Assembly (NCBI RefSeq): GCF_014679505.1
Contig: NZ_CP061474.1
Coordinates: 310,001 to 374,000 of the forward strand
DNA: 64,000 bases
Reading direction: 5' to 3'
Source of the DNA: Geobacillus sp. 46C-IIa
GTDB taxonomy: Bacteria; Bacillota; Bacilli; Bacillales; Anoxybacillaceae
The position numbers and the translations under genes were made by a program. Positions within the stretch are counted from its first letter, which is position 1. Each line of letters begins with the position of its first letter. Positions 21,465 to 30,904 of this stretch are shown one piece after another. Under the pieces are notes generated by a model. It was not told the DNA's origin, searched no databases, and worked only from the letters and a program-made list of their open reading frames with translations.

Positions 21465-22167
21465 GATGGAGGCAAAAGGGCGCTGAATGGCTGGCGTTGA
21501 TCAAGACGTTTTGATGCATTCAGGAAAGCTGCGCCTATCCATCTCCATAAGATGGAACCATTCGTCAATGATCGTCTTGTGCTGCAGGGTGCAGACCGTG
21601 AATGTCGTCTCATGATGAGGACAAAGTCAAGTGGCATAATTTGTATAAAATTATCTAATTTTTTCCAATAGTTTTTTTTTTAGAATGGAATTATAAAAAA
21701 GAATTCGCAATACTTGATGGTCAAATAATCTTTAGAAGGCTAGTGAAAAACTAGTTTTTTGCTCAAATCGGCGGTATTTGATCAGAAACGAGAACAGCTC
21801 TGAAAAGGCTTATCTCATTGAAAAAAAGAGTTAGGGTGAGTCGCTTTTTCATTAAAAATCACAGGGATTTTTTACCATACTTGATAAAAATGACTTAAGT
21901 GAATCGTTTTTTCAATAGAAAATCCAGCATATTTTGACTACAATGAGCGATTTGAAGAATTCATAGTTTCTAATCCTCAAAATGGGACTCTTCGATTGGT
22001 CAAAAACGGGAAAGTAATCAAAAAAATTAAAGTTGGAGATCATTGTAGTATAGTGAAAGCCGTTCAAAAAAAATAAACTTCGCACCTTCTTGACATAGGG
22101 AGGAGTAATGGAAGCAAGCGGTTCTTTTGTTTATAATATTTTTTGAATCATCGAAATATTAAGGGGG
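21465..22167. other. Gene-poor 700-bp gap with degraded sequence
   Basis: The first ~160 bases are GC-rich and carry only degraded minus-strand frames; the rest is AT-rich, unlike the core. A weak hairpin CTAGT/ACTAG followed by TTTTTT stands near 21739-21765. A 57-codon remnant frame lies at 21903-22076. Looks like an insertion scar between two core genes. Confidence 0.5.
21903..22076 (+). pseudogene. C-terminal remnant of unknown gene
   Basis: 57 codons open from a stop at 21900-21902 to TAA 22074-22076, with no usable start. The peptide (ENPAYFDYNERFEEFIVSN, then NGTLRLVKNGKVIKKIKVGD) has normal amino acid usage and ends in a Lys-rich tail, so it looks like the end of a lost gene. Not recognised. 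Confidence 0.35.
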
Positions 22168-22173
22168 ATGGGG

Positions 22174-23676
22174 ATGGAACGAACCGTTGTTGAAACAAGG
22201 TGTGGGCGGCTGCGCGGGGAAACGAATGAAGGCGTTTTCGTTTGGAAAGGGATTCCGTATGCGAAAGCGCCGGTCGGCGAGCGGCGGTTTCTGCCGCCGG
22301 AACCTCCTGAGGCATGGGATGGGGTGCGGGAGGCGACATCGTTCGGGCCGGTTGTCATGCAGCCGTCGGATCCGATTTTCAGCGGATTGCTCGGGAGGAT
22401 GAGCGAGCCGCCGAGCGAGGATGGGCTTTACCTCAACATTTGGTCGCCCGCGGCCGATGGGAAGAAGCGCCCGGTGTTGTTTTGGATTCACGGCGGTGCC
22501 TTTTTGTTTGGTTCGGGCTCGTCGCCGTGGTATGATGGGGCGGCGTTTGCGAAACACGGTGATGTCGTTGTCGTGACGATCAACTACCGAATGAACGTGT
22601 TCGGCTTTTTGCATCTTGGTGATTGGTTTGGCGAAGCGTACGCCCAAGCGGGCAATCTCGGTATTTTGGATCAAGTGGCGGCATTGCGCTGGGTGAAGGA
22701 GAACATTGAGGCGTTTGGCGGCGATCCCGACAATGTGACGATTTTCGGCGAATCGGCCGGAGCGGCGAGCGTTGGCGTGCTGTTGTCGCTTCCGGAAGCG
22801 AAGGGGCTGTTTCACCGCGCCATCTTGCAAAGCGGTTCGGGATCGCTTCTCCTCCGTTCGCCGGAGACAGCCATGGCCATGACCGAGCGCATTTTGGAGC
22901 GGGCCGGCATCCGTCCGGGCGACCGCGATCGGCTGTTGTCGATCCCCGCCGAGGAGCTGCTGCGGACGGCGCTGTCGCTCGGTCCGGGAATCATGTACGG
23001 TCCGGTGGTGGATGGCCGCGTATTGCGGCGCCATCCGATCGAAGCGCTCCGCGATGGGGCGGCCAGCGGCATTCCGCTTCTCATTGGCGTGACGAAAGAT
23101 GAGTACCATTTGTTTACCTTGACGGATCCGTCTTGGACAAAGCTTGGCGAAAACGAACTGCTTGACCGGATCAACCGCGAAGTCGGGCCGGTTCCGGAAG
23201 CGGCCATCCGCTATTACAAGGAAACGGCAGATTCGTCAGCGCCCGCATGGCAGAAATGGCTGCGCATCATGACATATCGCGTGTTTGTCGAGGGGATGCT
23301 GCGGACGGCGGATGCCCAGGCGGCTCAGGGAGCCGAGGTGTACATGTATCGATTTGATTACGAAACGCCGGTGTTCGGCGGACAGCTGAAAGCGTGCCAT
23401 GCGCTTGAGCTGCCGTTTGTGTTTCACAACCTCCATCAGCCGGGCGTCGCGAATTTCGTCGGCGCTCGTCCGGAGCGCGAGGCAGTCGCTGACCAAATGC
23501 ATTACGCTTGGCTGGCGTTTGCCCGCAATGGCAACCCGAATGGCGCTCATTTGCCAGAGGAGTGGCTGGCGTATACGAACGAGCGCAAGCCGGTCTTTGT
23601 CTTTTCAGCTGCGAGCCATGTCGAAGACGATCCGTTCAGCCGCGAGCGGGAAGCGTGGCAAGGGCGAATGGGATGA
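22174..23676 (+). CDS. est55: Carboxylesterase, type B (Est55-like)
   Basis: 500 residues from ATG 22174 (MERTVVET, as in Est55; ATG 22168 is an alternative behind AAGGGGG). Alpha/beta hydrolase: oxyanion loop WIHGGAF, nucleophile elbow GESAGAAS (Ser ~194), Glu in GVTKDEYH, and His in ACHALELPF. Hydrolyses short-chain esters in the cytoplasm. Matches the thermostable G. stearothermophilus Est55 in nearly every segment I can recall, which helps fix the host genus. Confidence 0.93.
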   Translation: MERTVVETRCGRLRGETNEGVFVWKGIPYAKAPVGERRFLPPEPPEAWDGVREATSFGPVVMQPSDPIFSGLLGRMSEPPSEDGLYLNIWSPAADGKKRPVLFWIHGGAFLFGSGSSPWYDGAAFAKHGDVVVVTINYRMNVFGFLHLGDWFGEAYAQAGNLGILDQVAALRWVKENIEAFGGDPDNVTIFGESAGAASVGVLLSLPEAKGLFHRAILQSGSGSLLLRSPETAMAMTERILERAGIRPGDRDRLLSIPAEELLRTALSLGPGIMYGPVVDGRVLRRHPIEALRDGAASGIPLLIGVTKDEYHLFTLTDPSWTKLGENELLDRINREVGPVPEAAIRYYKETADSSAPAWQKWLRIMTYRVFVEGMLRTADAQAAQGAEVYMYRFDYETPVFGGQLKACHALELPFVFHNLHQPGVANFVGARPEREAVADQMHYAWLAFARNGNPNGAHLPEEWLAYTNERKPVFVFSAASHVEDDPFSREREAWQGRMG

Positions 23677-23865
23677 GCGGGATGTGCAGCCTGCCATCTT
23701 CATCGGAACAGTCCTTAAAAGGCGGATGAAAAACGACAGATTCGCTCGACTGATGAGTCATGGCTGCTTAGTGCACGTCGATCGGGGGAAAGGGGCTGAC
23801 CGCTGTATTTGAGCCACGAGCAAGGACCGTGTAATGAACGAAGCGGATATGTCTATGCAGCGGGA

Positions 23866-23901
23866 AAGAGGGAGTCTCACTGCATTTCGAGACCCCCTCT
23901 T
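23866..23901. terminator. Bidirectional terminator
   Basis: AAGAGGGAGTCTC (23866-23878) pairs with GAGACCCCCTCTT (23889-23901) over 13 positions with one mismatch. Serves the minus-strand small gene and probably est55. Confidence 0.75.
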
Positions 23902-23912
23902 CTATGTACCGT

Positions 23913-24128
23913 TTAATTGTTCGTTTGCGCCGCAGGAAGCCCGAACTGCTCGGCGAGCGCCGGATCGCGGTCGATCGCTTCGATGAGTTTTCGCATGACG
24001 TTGATATCAAACGTAAAATTCGACCCGATCGGCGAGGTGACGAAAATTTTCCCTTCTTTCGCTTCGCGCGCCCGTTTGAATTGATAGCCGTCAATCGCGA
24101 TGACGACTCGTTCGTCTGGCCTTGCCAT
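23913..24128 (-). CDS. Small conserved hypothetical protein
   Basis: 71 residues, minus-strand ATG at 24126-24128 behind GGAGGGA; the longer frame to 24188 lacks a binding site. Sequence MARPDERVVIAIDGYQFKRA then TSPIGSNFTFDINVMRKLIEAI. No membrane or signal segment; cytosolic. Compact alpha/beta composition with core-type codon use. No function recognised. Confidence 0.7.
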   Translation of the reverse strand: MARPDERVVIAIDGYQFKRAREAKEGKIFVTSPIGSNFTFDINVMRKLIEAIDRDPALAEQFGLPAAQTNN

Positions 24129-24382
24129 CAAAATCCCTCCATCGCTGTTTTTTCTTTCATTGTACTTGATTTTCGCGATGAACACCAATGTTCATTTCGT
24201 TCTCACTAGGACAAGCAGCTGGGATGTTGTACGAAAGGAAAGAGATGGAAGGGGGCGATTTCCTCCGGTTTCCCTGTTTCCCATTGAGAACCTTGGGGCG
24301 CAACTTTTTTCCATCTCCTCCCTATGGTGCGGAGCGTCTTGTTTGCCCGCCCTTCTTGATTGGCGACGGACGGGTGAGGCAG
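24129..24382. other. Intergenic region upstream of secG
   Basis: About 250 bases with no supported gene. GAGATGGAA (24242-24250) and TTCCATCTC (24309-24317) can pair across a large loop, but no known riboswitch or T-box features are present. Confidence 0.4.
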
Positions 24383-24411
24383 TTGCTGCAAACGGTGATC
24401 TATGGTATAGT
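24383..24411 (+). promoter_or_regulatory. Promoter of secG-est30-rnr
   Basis: TTGCTG at 24383-24388, 17-base spacer, extended -10 TGGTATAGT ending at 24411. Confidence 0.65.
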
Positions 24412-24448
24412 AAAACTATTGCAACGTAGGTCGTTGGAGGTGTCAAGC

Positions 24449-24685
24449 ATGCATGCCTTGCTTGTGACGCTGCTTGTGATTGTGTCGATTGCGCTGATCG
24501 TCGTTGTGTTGCTGCAGTCAGGCCGAAGCGCCGGGCTGTCGGGAGCGATTACCGGCGGCGCCGAGCAGCTGTTTGGCAAACAGAAAGCGCGCGGGCTCGA
24601 TGCCGTGTTTCAGCGCGTAACGGTCGTATTGGCCATTTTGTTTTTCGTATTGACGATTCTCGTCGCATACGTCCAACCATCATAA
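24449..24685 (+). CDS. secG: Protein translocase subunit SecG
   Basis: 78 residues from ATG 24449 behind TTGGAGGTG. Two membrane helices ([20 protein letters not shown] and [19 protein letters not shown], each about 20 long) joined by the conserved loop [21 protein letters not shown]. Auxiliary subunit of the SecYEG channel. The secG-estA-rnr-smpB-ssrA order is conserved in Bacillaceae. Confidence 0.95.
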   Translation: MHALLVTLLVIVSIALIVVVLLQSGRSAGLSGAITGGAEQLFGKQKARGLDAVFQRVTVVLAILFFVLTILVAYVQPS

Positions 24686-24756
24686 GCGAAAAGCGGGGGC
24701 GGTCCTGATAAGAAACGGGCTGCCTTTTCTATTTCATCCAGAGAGGAAGGAGAACG

Positions 24757-25500
24757 ATGATGAAAATTGTTCCGCCAAAACCGTTTTTCTTTGAGTCCGG
24801 GGAGCGCGCCGTTTTGCTTTTGCACGGATTCACCGGCAACTCCGCAGATGTCCGGATGCTCGGACGCTTTCTCGAATCAAAAGGCTACACGTGCCATGCG
24901 CCGATTTACAAAGGGCACGGCGTGCCGCCGGAAGAGCTTGTCCATACCGGTCCGGATGATTGGTGGCAAGATGTGATGAACGGGTATCAGTTTTTGAAAA
25001 ACAAAGGCTACGAAAAAATCGCGGTCGCCGGGTTGTCGCTTGGAGGCGTATTTTCCTTAAAATTAGGTTACACTGTACCTATAGAAGGCATTGTGACCAT
25101 GTGCGCACCGATGTATATCAAAAGCGAAGAAACGATGTATGAAGGTGTGCTCGAGTATGCGCGCGAATATAAAAAACGGGAAGGAAAATCGGCAGAACAA
25201 ATTGAACAAGAAATGGAGCAGTTCAAACAAACGCCGATGAACACATTGAAAGCTTTGCAAGAACTCATTGCCGATGTGCGCGGCCACCTTGATTTGATTT
25301 ACGCGCCGACGTTTGTCGTCCAGGCGCGCCATGACCATATGATCAACCCGGATAGCGCCAACATCATTTACAACGAAATTGAATCGCCAATCAAGCAAAT
25401 CAAATGGTATGAACAATCCGGCCATGTCATTACGCTTGATGAAGAAAAAGACCAGCTGCATGAAGATATTTATGCGTTTCTTGAGTCGTTAGATTGGTAA
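24757..25500 (+). CDS. est30: Carboxylesterase Est30 (alpha/beta hydrolase)
   Basis: 247 residues, ATG 24757 or 24760. [14 protein letters not shown] holds the oxyanion hole, GLSLGG the nucleophile Ser ~94, and GHVITLD the catalytic His ~223; Asp is in [11 protein letters not shown] small cap domain lies between. Hydrolyses short acyl esters; close to the structurally known Est30 of G. stearothermophilus. Ends eight bases into the upstream frame of rnr. Confidence 0.95.
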   Translation: MMKIVPPKPFFFESGERAVLLLHGFTGNSADVRMLGRFLESKGYTCHAPIYKGHGVPPEELVHTGPDDWWQDVMNGYQFLKNKGYEKIAVAGLSLGGVFSLKLGYTVPIEGIVTMCAPMYIKSEETMYEGVLEYAREYKKREGKSAEQIEQEMEQFKQTPMNTLKALQELIADVRGHLDLIYAPTFVVQARHDHMINPDSANIIYNEIESPIKQIKWYEQSGHVITLDEEKDQLHEDIYAFLESLDW

Positions 25501-25523
25501 CGGCGGAAAGGAGGAGGGAGCCG

Positions 25524-27794
25524 ATGGATCAAGCATTGGCCGAACGAATTTTAACGTTTATGCGCGATGAGGCGTATAAGCCGCTCACCGTGGGAGAACT
25601 CGAAGAAGCGTTTGGGATCGCGGAGGCGGACGAATTTAAAACGTTCGTGAAAACGCTCGTCGCCATGGAAGAAGAAGGGCTTGTCGTCCGGACGCGCAGC
25701 AACCGCTACGGCGTGCCCGAACGGATGAACCTCGTGCGCGGCAAAGTGACGGGCCATGCGAAAGGATTTGCCTTCGTCACGCCGGAAGAGCCGGGAATGG
25801 ATGATATTTTCATCCCGCCGTCAGAATTGAAAAATGCCATGCACGGTGACACGGTGCTTGTTCGCGTTCAGGCCGACTCCGCCGGAGCGCGCCGCGAAGG
25901 GACGATCGTCCGCATTTTGGAGCGCGGGGTGAAAGAAGTCGTCGGTACATACACGGAAAGCAAATATTTCGGTTTTGTCATCCCCGATGACAAACGGATC
26001 GTCAACGACATTTTCATCCCGAAAAATGCGGCGAACGGAGCGGTCGAAGGGCATAAAGTCGTCGTCCGCCTGACGTCGTATCCAGAAGGGCGGATGAGCG
26101 CCGAAGGGGAAGTCATTCAAATTCTCGGCCATAAAAACGACCCGGGCGTCGATATTTTATCGGTCATCTATAAGCACGGTTTGCCGCTGCAGTTTCCAGA
26201 TGACGTCATCGAGCACGCCAACCGTGTTCCGGACGTGATTACGGAAAAGGATCTCGAGGGGCGCCGCGACTTGCGCGGCGAGATGATCGTCACGATCGAC
26301 GGGGAAGATGCGAAAGACTTGGACGATGCCGTCACAGTGACGAAACTCGAGAACGGAAACTATAAACTTGGCGTCCATATCGCCGATGTGAGCCATTACG
26401 TTGAAGAAGGCTCGCCGATTGACCGCGAAGCGTATGAGCGTGGCACGAGCGTCTATTTGGTCGACCGCGTCATTCCGATGATTCCGCACAGGCTGTCGAA
26501 CGGCATTTGCTCGCTCAACCCGAAAGTCGACCGGTTGACGCTGTCGTGTGAAATGGAAATCACCCCGCAAGGCGAAGTCGTCCGCCATGACATTTTCCAA
26601 AGTGTCATCCGTACCGTCGAGCGGATGACGTATTCCGACGTCAATAAAATTTTGGTCGATAAAGACGAGGCGTTGCGTGAAAAATACGCGCCGCTCGTGC
26701 CGATGTTTGAACTCATGGCCGAGCTCGCCGACATTTTGCGGACGAAACGGATGAAGCGCGGGGCAATCGATTTCGATTTTAAAGAGGCGAAAGTGCTCGT
26801 TGATGAAAACGGCAAGCCATATGACGTCGTATTGCGCGAACGGTCGGTTGCCGAGCGGCTCATTGAAGAGTTTATGTTGGCGGCGAACGAGACGGTCGCT
26901 GAGCATTTCCATTGGCTCAACGTGCCGTTTATGTACCGTGTTCACGAAGACCCGAAACCGGAGAAACTGCAGCGCTTTTTGGAGTTCATTACGAACTTCG
27001 GCTATGTCGTCAAAGGAACGGGCAACCACATCCACCCGCGCGCCTTGCAGCAAATTCTCGAGGCGGTGCGCGGCGAACCCGAAGAGATGGTCATTTCGAC
27101 CGTTATGCTCCGGTCGATGAAGCAGGCCCGCTATGACGCCGAAAGCCTCGGCCACTACGGGCTGTCGACTGAGTTTTACACCCATTTTACGTCGCCGATT
27201 CGCCGCTATCCGGACTTGATCGTCCACCGGTTGATCCGGACGTATCTCATCAATGGGCAGATGGACCGTGACACCCAACAAAAATGGGCGGAAAAGCTGC
27301 CGGATATCGCCGAACACGCGTCCAACATGGAGCGGCGCGCCGTCGAGGCCGAGCGGGAGACCGATGACTTAAAGAAAACGGAGTTTATGGAAGATAAAAT
27401 CGGGATGGAATTTGACGGCATCATTAGTTCTGTCACGAACTTCGGCTTGTTCGTCGAGCTCCCGAACACGATTGAAGGATTGGTGCACGTCAGCTATTTA
27501 ACGGACGATTATTACCGCTATGACGAACGCAGCTATGCGATGATCGGCGAGCGGACGGGGAAAATGTACCGCATCGGCGATGAGATTACCGTCCGCGTCA
27601 TCAACGTCAACAAAGACGAGCGGATCGTCGATTTTGAAGTCGTCGGCATGAAAGGGCGCCGCCCGCCGAAAGCGAAAGCCGCCCCGGTCGTCATTGAAGG
27701 GAAAAAGCAAAAGAAAGCAAAAGCAGAAGCGAAAAAGAATCACAACACCAATCGCGGCGCCAAAGCAAAAAAGAAGAAAAAGAAAAAACGGTAA
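25524..27794 (+). CDS. rnr: Ribonuclease R
   Basis: 756 residues from ATG 25524 (AAAGGAGGAGGG; the frame from TTG 25494 is not used). Order: N-terminal winged helix, two cold-shock OB domains ([14 protein letters not shown]), the RNB catalytic domain with [12 protein letters not shown] (Mg-binding Asp cluster), an S1 domain ([19 protein letters not shown]) and a Lys-rich tail (KKKKKKR). Degrades structured RNA 3'-5', including tmRNA-tagged messages; placed with smpB and ssrA accordingly. Confidence 0.97.
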   Translation: MDQALAERILTFMRDEAYKPLTVGELEEAFGIAEADEFKTFVKTLVAMEEEGLVVRTRSNRYGVPERMNLVRGKVTGHAKGFAFVTPEEPGMDDIFIPPSELKNAMHGDTVLVRVQADSAGARREGTIVRILERGVKEVVGTYTESKYFGFVIPDDKRIVNDIFIPKNAANGAVEGHKVVVRLTSYPEGRMSAEGEVIQILGHKNDPGVDILSVIYKHGLPLQFPDDVIEHANRVPDVITEKDLEGRRDLRGEMIVTIDGEDAKDLDDAVTVTKLENGNYKLGVHIADVSHYVEEGSPIDREAYERGTSVYLVDRVIPMIPHRLSNGICSLNPKVDRLTLSCEMEITPQGEVVRHDIFQSVIRTVERMTYSDVNKILVDKDEALREKYAPLVPMFELMAELADILRTKRMKRGAIDFDFKEAKVLVDENGKPYDVVLRERSVAERLIEEFMLAANETVAEHFHWLNVPFMYRVHEDPKPEKLQRFLEFITNFGYVVKGTGNHIHPRALQQILEAVRGEPEEMVISTVMLRSMKQARYDAESLGHYGLSTEFYTHFTSPIRRYPDLIVHRLIRTYLINGQMDRDTQQKWAEKLPDIAEHASNMERRAVEAERETDDLKKTEFMEDKIGMEFDGIISSVTNFGLFVELPNTIEGLVHVSYLTDDYYRYDERSYAMIGERTGKMYRIGDEITVRVINVNKDERIVDFEVVGMKGRRPPKAKAAPVVIEGKKQKKAKAEAKKNHNTNRGAKAKKKKKKKR

Positions 27795-27827
27795 GGAAAA
27801 GCCGAGCAGGCGGCTTTTCCTTCTTTT
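27793..27827 (+). terminator. Rho-independent terminator after rnr
   Basis: AAGGAAAAGCCG (27793-27804), loop AGCAGG, CGGCTTTTCCTT (27811-27822), then CTTTTT. The first stem bases overlap the rnr stop. Confidence 0.85.
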
Positions 27828-27834
27828 TCATTTT

Positions 27835-27843
27835 TGGTACAAT
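27835..27843 (+). promoter_or_regulatory. Extended -10 promoter of smpB
   Basis: TGGTACAAT at 27835-27843; the -35 region overlaps the terminator and is poor. Confidence 0.5.
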
Positions 27844-27873
27844 AAAAGCGCTACGATGAGGAGGAGGACGTGT

Positions 27874-28341
27874 ATGCCAAAAGGGGAAGGAAAAGTGATC
27901 GCGCAAAACAAAAAAGCGCGCCATGATTATTTTATTGAAGAAACGTATGAAGCGGGTCTCGTTTTGCAAGGGACGGAAATTAAATCGATCCGCAACGGGC
28001 GCGTCAACTTAAAAGATTCGTTCGCTAAAGTCGAAAAAGGGGAAGTGTTTCTCCATAATATGCATATCAGTCCGTATGAACAAGGCAACCGCTACAACCA
28101 TGATCCGCTGCGGACGCGAAAGCTCCTCCTGCACCGCCGTGAAATCAACAAGCTGATCGGCTACACGAAAGAGCAAGGGTATACGCTCGTGCCGCTGAAA
28201 TTGTATATCAAAAACGGCTTCGCCAAAGTCGAACTGGGCGTCGCCAAAGGGAAGAAAAAATACGACAAGCGCGAAGACATGAAGCGGAAAGAAGCGCAAC
28301 GAGAAATCGAGCGGGCGTTCCGCGAGCGGCAAAAGATTTGA
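27874..28341 (+). CDS. smpB: SsrA-binding protein SmpB
   Basis: 155 residues from ATG 27874 behind GAGGAGGAC; upstream in-frame codons cross the terminator. [24 protein letters not shown] and [11 protein letters not shown] are the OB-fold tmRNA-binding parts; the C-terminal tail [19 protein letters not shown] folds into the ribosomal decoding site. Required with tmRNA to rescue stalled ribosomes. Confidence 0.97.
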   Translation: MPKGEGKVIAQNKKARHDYFIEETYEAGLVLQGTEIKSIRNGRVNLKDSFAKVEKGEVFLHNMHISPYEQGNRYNHDPLRTRKLLLHRREINKLIGYTKEQGYTLVPLKLYIKNGFAKVELGVAKGKKKYDKREDMKRKEAQREIERAFRERQKI

Positions 28342-28353
28342 CGCATATTTCCA

Positions 28354-28381
28354 TTGCAAATGCGTCTAGCCATGATATAAT
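28354..28381 (+). promoter_or_regulatory. Promoter of ssrA
   Basis: TTGCAA at 28354-28359, 16-base spacer, extended -10 TGATATAAT (TATAAT 28376-28381). Confidence 0.65.
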
Positions 28382-28437
28382 AAGAGTACGAAAGCCAGTT
28401 GATCCATGCTTAAGCTCCGATCTTTCTTCGCAACCGC

Positions 28438-28786
28438 GGGGACGATCCGGATTCGACAGGGGTAGGTCGAGCTTAAGCGGCGAGCCGAGGGGGACGTCCT
28501 CGTAAAAACGTCACCTAAAGATAACTGGCAAACAAAACTACGCTTTAGCTGCCTAATTGCTGCAGCTAGCTCCTCCCGCCATCGCCCGTGTGGCGTCCGA
28601 GGGGTTCATATGAAGCGGGCTACGCCCAAATCCACCGCCTGAGGACGAGGGAAGAGATGAACCAGGCTAGCCGCCGGGAGGCCTGTCGGTAGGCGGAACG
28701 GACGGCGAAGCAAAATATACCGACTACGCTCGTAGATGCTTAAGTGGCGATGCCTCTGGACGTGGGTTCGACTCCCACCGTCTCCA
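28438..28786 (+). ncRNA. ssrA: Transfer-messenger RNA
   Basis: 5' end GGGGACG (28438-28444) pairs with CGTCTCC near 28779-28785, forming the seven-pair acceptor stem with one G-U; the T-arm GGTTCGACTCC precedes it and GGATTCGACAGG is the conserved 5' motif. The CCA end is not encoded (CCATTT follows). The resume frame starts at GGC 28527 and encodes GKQNYALAA, then TAA at 28554-28556: a 9-codon tag, shorter than the 14 of B. subtilis, ending in the ALAA degron. Mature boundaries are inferred from pairing. Confidence 0.95.
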
Positions 28787-28833
28787 TTTCCAACATCCAA
28801 ACGGTTTGGATGCAAAATCGTGAAACCCTTGAT

Positions 28834-28866
28834 GCGACCGCATTTGTGGTCGCTTTTATTTTTTCA
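28834..28866 (+). terminator. Terminator of ssrA
   Basis: GCGACC (28834-28839) pairs with GGTCGC (28848-28853), followed by TTTTATTTTTT. Confidence 0.8.
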
Positions 28867-29175
28867 AGAACCCGAAAGAATCCCGTAGAATTTGGGGAAT
28901 TTTGCATGAATTTTGCATAGCTTTTTTATGGTCAGCAACAGGAATTTGAAAACACGCTGCGTGGGTCTTGCTCCATCATCACGGGAAGAGAAGCTGCGGC
29001 CAGCATGGACAGGGGAATTCGCCTTACGCTTGCGGCCCTGGACAGCTTGGCCGCTTCTTCTTCGTTTCCCATCAAGATGTTTTTAGATGTTGGAATGCTG
29101 GTTTTGGCGGACGATGGATTTCATTCGGTTTCCATCATAGTTAGAATATTGCAATCGTTTCGTTTGAGGGGGAAG
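28867..29175. other. Post-tmRNA intergenic region
   Basis: About 300 bases without a convincing gene. Contains the second AATTTTGCAT doublet at 28898-28918. The ssrA 3' side is a favourite integration site of phages and islands, so this stretch may be a scar of a lost element. Confidence 0.45.
28898..28918 (+). repeat. Doubled AATTTTGCAT motif, copy 2
   Basis: AATTTTGCATG then AATTTTGCAT; 19 of 21 positions equal to 12374-12394, both differences being transitions. Confidence 0.4.
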
Positions 29176-29643
29176 TCATTTGGCCCATCGCAGGCTTGTG
29201 ATCGCCGCTTCATGTTCGATAGAGCGTTTGGACAACACTTGCAATACTTGTTCGTGGCGCTCTTGATTCGCCTCGATCGCTTTCACCATTTCGTTCGTTT
29301 CCAACACCGCTTGCCGAATCGGAATGAGATCTTCTTTCGTTGCCATTTTCCTTTCGATTTCGTTTATTTTGCCTTGAAGTTCAGTGACTTTGCCTTGCAG
29401 TTCGGCGACTTCGTCCTTGGTGGCCATGTTGGCTTCGATGTCGCGAATTTTGGCCTGCAGTTCGGCGACTTCGTCCTTGGTGGCCATGTTGGCCTCGATG
29501 TCATGAATTTTGGTTCGAAGTTCGGCGACCTCTTCCTTAGTGGCCATATTCGCTTTGATATCGTTGATTTCAGAGGTTAGGGCGCCGATTGTCGAGTGCA
29601 ATGCATCGAGGCGATGCAAAATTTGGTTTAAAACCGTTTCCAT
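29176..29643 (-). CDS. Coiled-coil protein with tandem 20-residue repeats
   Basis: 155 residues from ATG at 29641-29643 (AAAGG seven bases upstream). Almost entirely heptad coiled coil: three tandem 20-residue units of the form DIEANMATKDEVAELQAKIR, then degenerate units and a C-terminal helix (IRQAVLETNEMVKAIEAN). No signal or membrane part. Repeat number probably varies between strains because the underlying DNA repeats are almost identical. Similar small proteins are seen in Geobacillus with no assigned role. Confidence 0.7.
   Translation of the reverse strand: METVLNQILHRLDALHSTIGALTSEINDIKANMATKEEVAELRTKIHDIEANMATKDEVAELQAKIRDIEANMATKDEVAELQGKVTELQGKINEIERKMATKEDLIPIRQAVLETNEMVKAIEANQERHEQVLQVLSKRSIEHEAAITSLRWAK
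29401..29580. repeat. Three tandem 60-bp repeats within coiled-coil gene
   Basis: Units 29401-29460, 29461-29520 and 29521-29580. The first two differ at a handful of positions, the third is more diverged. All are in frame (20 codons). Confidence 0.85.
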
Positions 29644-29878
29644 CCTCGCCATCCTTTCTGAAATGGAATAGGGTTGACACGCGCCTTCGGTAAAATCGAT
29701 GCTGCCAAAGAAATTGTACCATAGATGGCGAAAACAAAGGAGAGATTTGTCGCATGACAGGAAACATTTCAAGGTGGAAGAAAGTCAAGCGGATGAGAAA
29801 ATCCATCAATTTAATAGAGCAAAAAACAACAAAACCGAACGGGACGGTCGATCCGCGTTCGGTTTTGCTTCATGGCTT

Positions 29879-30298
29879 TCAGTGGGTGACGTTGGCGGCC
29901 TCTTTGTCCGCAGCCGCTTCGCTATGCGCCAGCGGGGCGGCGGAGTCGGCCCATTGCGGGCGCCAAGCGATGCAAAGCGCCCCGCCGATGATGCCTAAAA
30001 TCGTGCCGATTAAAAAGCCGCCTAACGCGCCCATGATCGACAAGATGGCGCTGAACATGCCGATGATGCCAAACAGTGTCGACAGGCGCGGCGTTGCGTA
30101 GGACAACGCGGCCATAAGCAACACCATCCCGCCGAGGAAAAAGCCGACGAAAACGGTGCTGCCCGGGACGAGCGAAATTTCGTATAAATGCGCTGGAATC
30201 CATAGAATGATCAAGCCCGACAGCAAGAGAAGCGTCGCCCCCCAAAACGGCCGCCGCTGGCGCCAACGCCTGAACGTCTGCCAATAGGAACGGGTCAT
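29879..30298 (-). CDS. DUF6114-type membrane protein
   Basis: 139 residues from ATG at 30296-30298 (AAGG eight bases before it; ATG 30307 is too close). Four membrane helices (WGATLLLLSGLIILWIPAHLY through GTILGIIGGALCIAW, each near 20 residues) and a short acidic tail. Pairs with the DUF6230-like gene directly upstream, ending nine bases before this frame opens. The pair is widespread in actinobacteria and bacilli; the role is unknown. Family names are from memory. Confidence 0.6.
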   Translation of the reverse strand: MTRSYWQTFRRWRQRRPFWGATLLLLSGLIILWIPAHLYEISLVPGSTVFVGFFLGGMVLLMAALSYATPRLSTLFGIIGMFSAILSIMGALGGFLIGTILGIIGGALCIAWRPQWADSAAPLAHSEAAADKEAANVTH

Positions 30299-30313
30299 AT
30301 CAACCATCCTTGC

Positions 30314-30904
30314 TTATTTCAGTCTCTCAAAGTATACTTTCATGCCTGGAAGCGAAACTTTTTGCTGGAACAAATAGACTGTTTTTAAGTCCCCGTTTTC
30401 GATTGAAATGCTATCGGCTCCTTGGGTGAACTCTTGTGCTGCTTTTTGAACGGGATTTTGTACATCGCCTACATAGTTTTCTTTCATCGTCAAGCTGCCG
30501 AAGGAGATGTTGCCGTTAATTTGCGTTGCTTTTTGCACTAGCCCATCGATCGATACGGTTCCGCCGGCTTCAATGACGACGCGGAGACCAAGCGCTTCGA
30601 AGTCCTTTGAAATTTTGAGTCCTTGGATGCTGGCATTTTTGATTTCGTTGACAAATACCGGCGTTTGTTTCGTCTCTCCAGATTCCGCCATCCCCCCGTA
30701 CATTTTAAAGCCTTGCCCGTTAAGCTTGTCAAATTGGATGGTAAATTCACCGACCCCGCCGAGCGGCAAGGCGTACGCGACACCCGTGAGCCCGAAGATG
30801 GACAATAGGGCGCTGAGAAACAGAAACCCTCCGAGCAGTGCGGCGAGCAGCGGCTTTTTTGCCGTATGCCCCCCAATGATGACCGATTTTGTTGCCATTT
30901 CCAT
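30314..30904 (-). CDS. DUF6230-type exported/membrane-anchored protein
   Basis: 196 residues from ATG 30904 (GGAGGAG upstream on the minus strand). One N-terminal helix (PLLAALLGGFLFLSALLSIFG) then a beta-rich extracytoplasmic domain of about 150 residues (VGEFTIQFDKLNGQGFKMYGG). First gene of a two-gene operon with the DUF6114-like protein. Upstream, TGTAAGCGTTTTAG near 30938-30951 vaguely resembles a CcpA site but lacks the final CA. Confidence 0.6.
   Translation of the reverse strand: MEMATKSVIIGGHTAKKPLLAALLGGFLFLSALLSIFGLTGVAYALPLGGVGEFTIQFDKLNGQGFKMYGGMAESGETKQTPVFVNEIKNASIQGLKISKDFEALGLRVVIEAGGTVSIDGLVQKATQINGNISFGSLTMKENYVGDVQNPVQKAAQEFTQGADSISIENGDLKTVYLFQQKVSLPGMKVYFERLK

Noticed and set aside
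21440..21637. 65-codon minus frame after eno
   Set aside because: Overlaps the eno terminator, has no RBS and an implausible composition.
22159..23109. 316-codon minus-strand frame inside est55
   Set aside because: Antisense shadow with no start signals.
24129..24448. T-box or riboswitch upstream of secG
   Set aside because: No T-box sequence, no conserved aptamer, only one long-range 9-bp pairing.
26157..27317. 386-codon minus-strand frame inside rnr
   Set aside because: Shadow of a high-GC gene; no RBS, arginine-rich composition, and the plus strand is unambiguous ribonuclease R.
29401..29580. CRISPR-like spaced repeat
   Set aside because: Units are contiguous 60-mers with no spacers and are in frame with a coiled-coil protein.
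29005..29580. 191-codon plus frame behind tmRNA
   Set aside because: Antisense of the repeat coiled-coil gene; low-complexity Phe/Gly repeats and no RBS.
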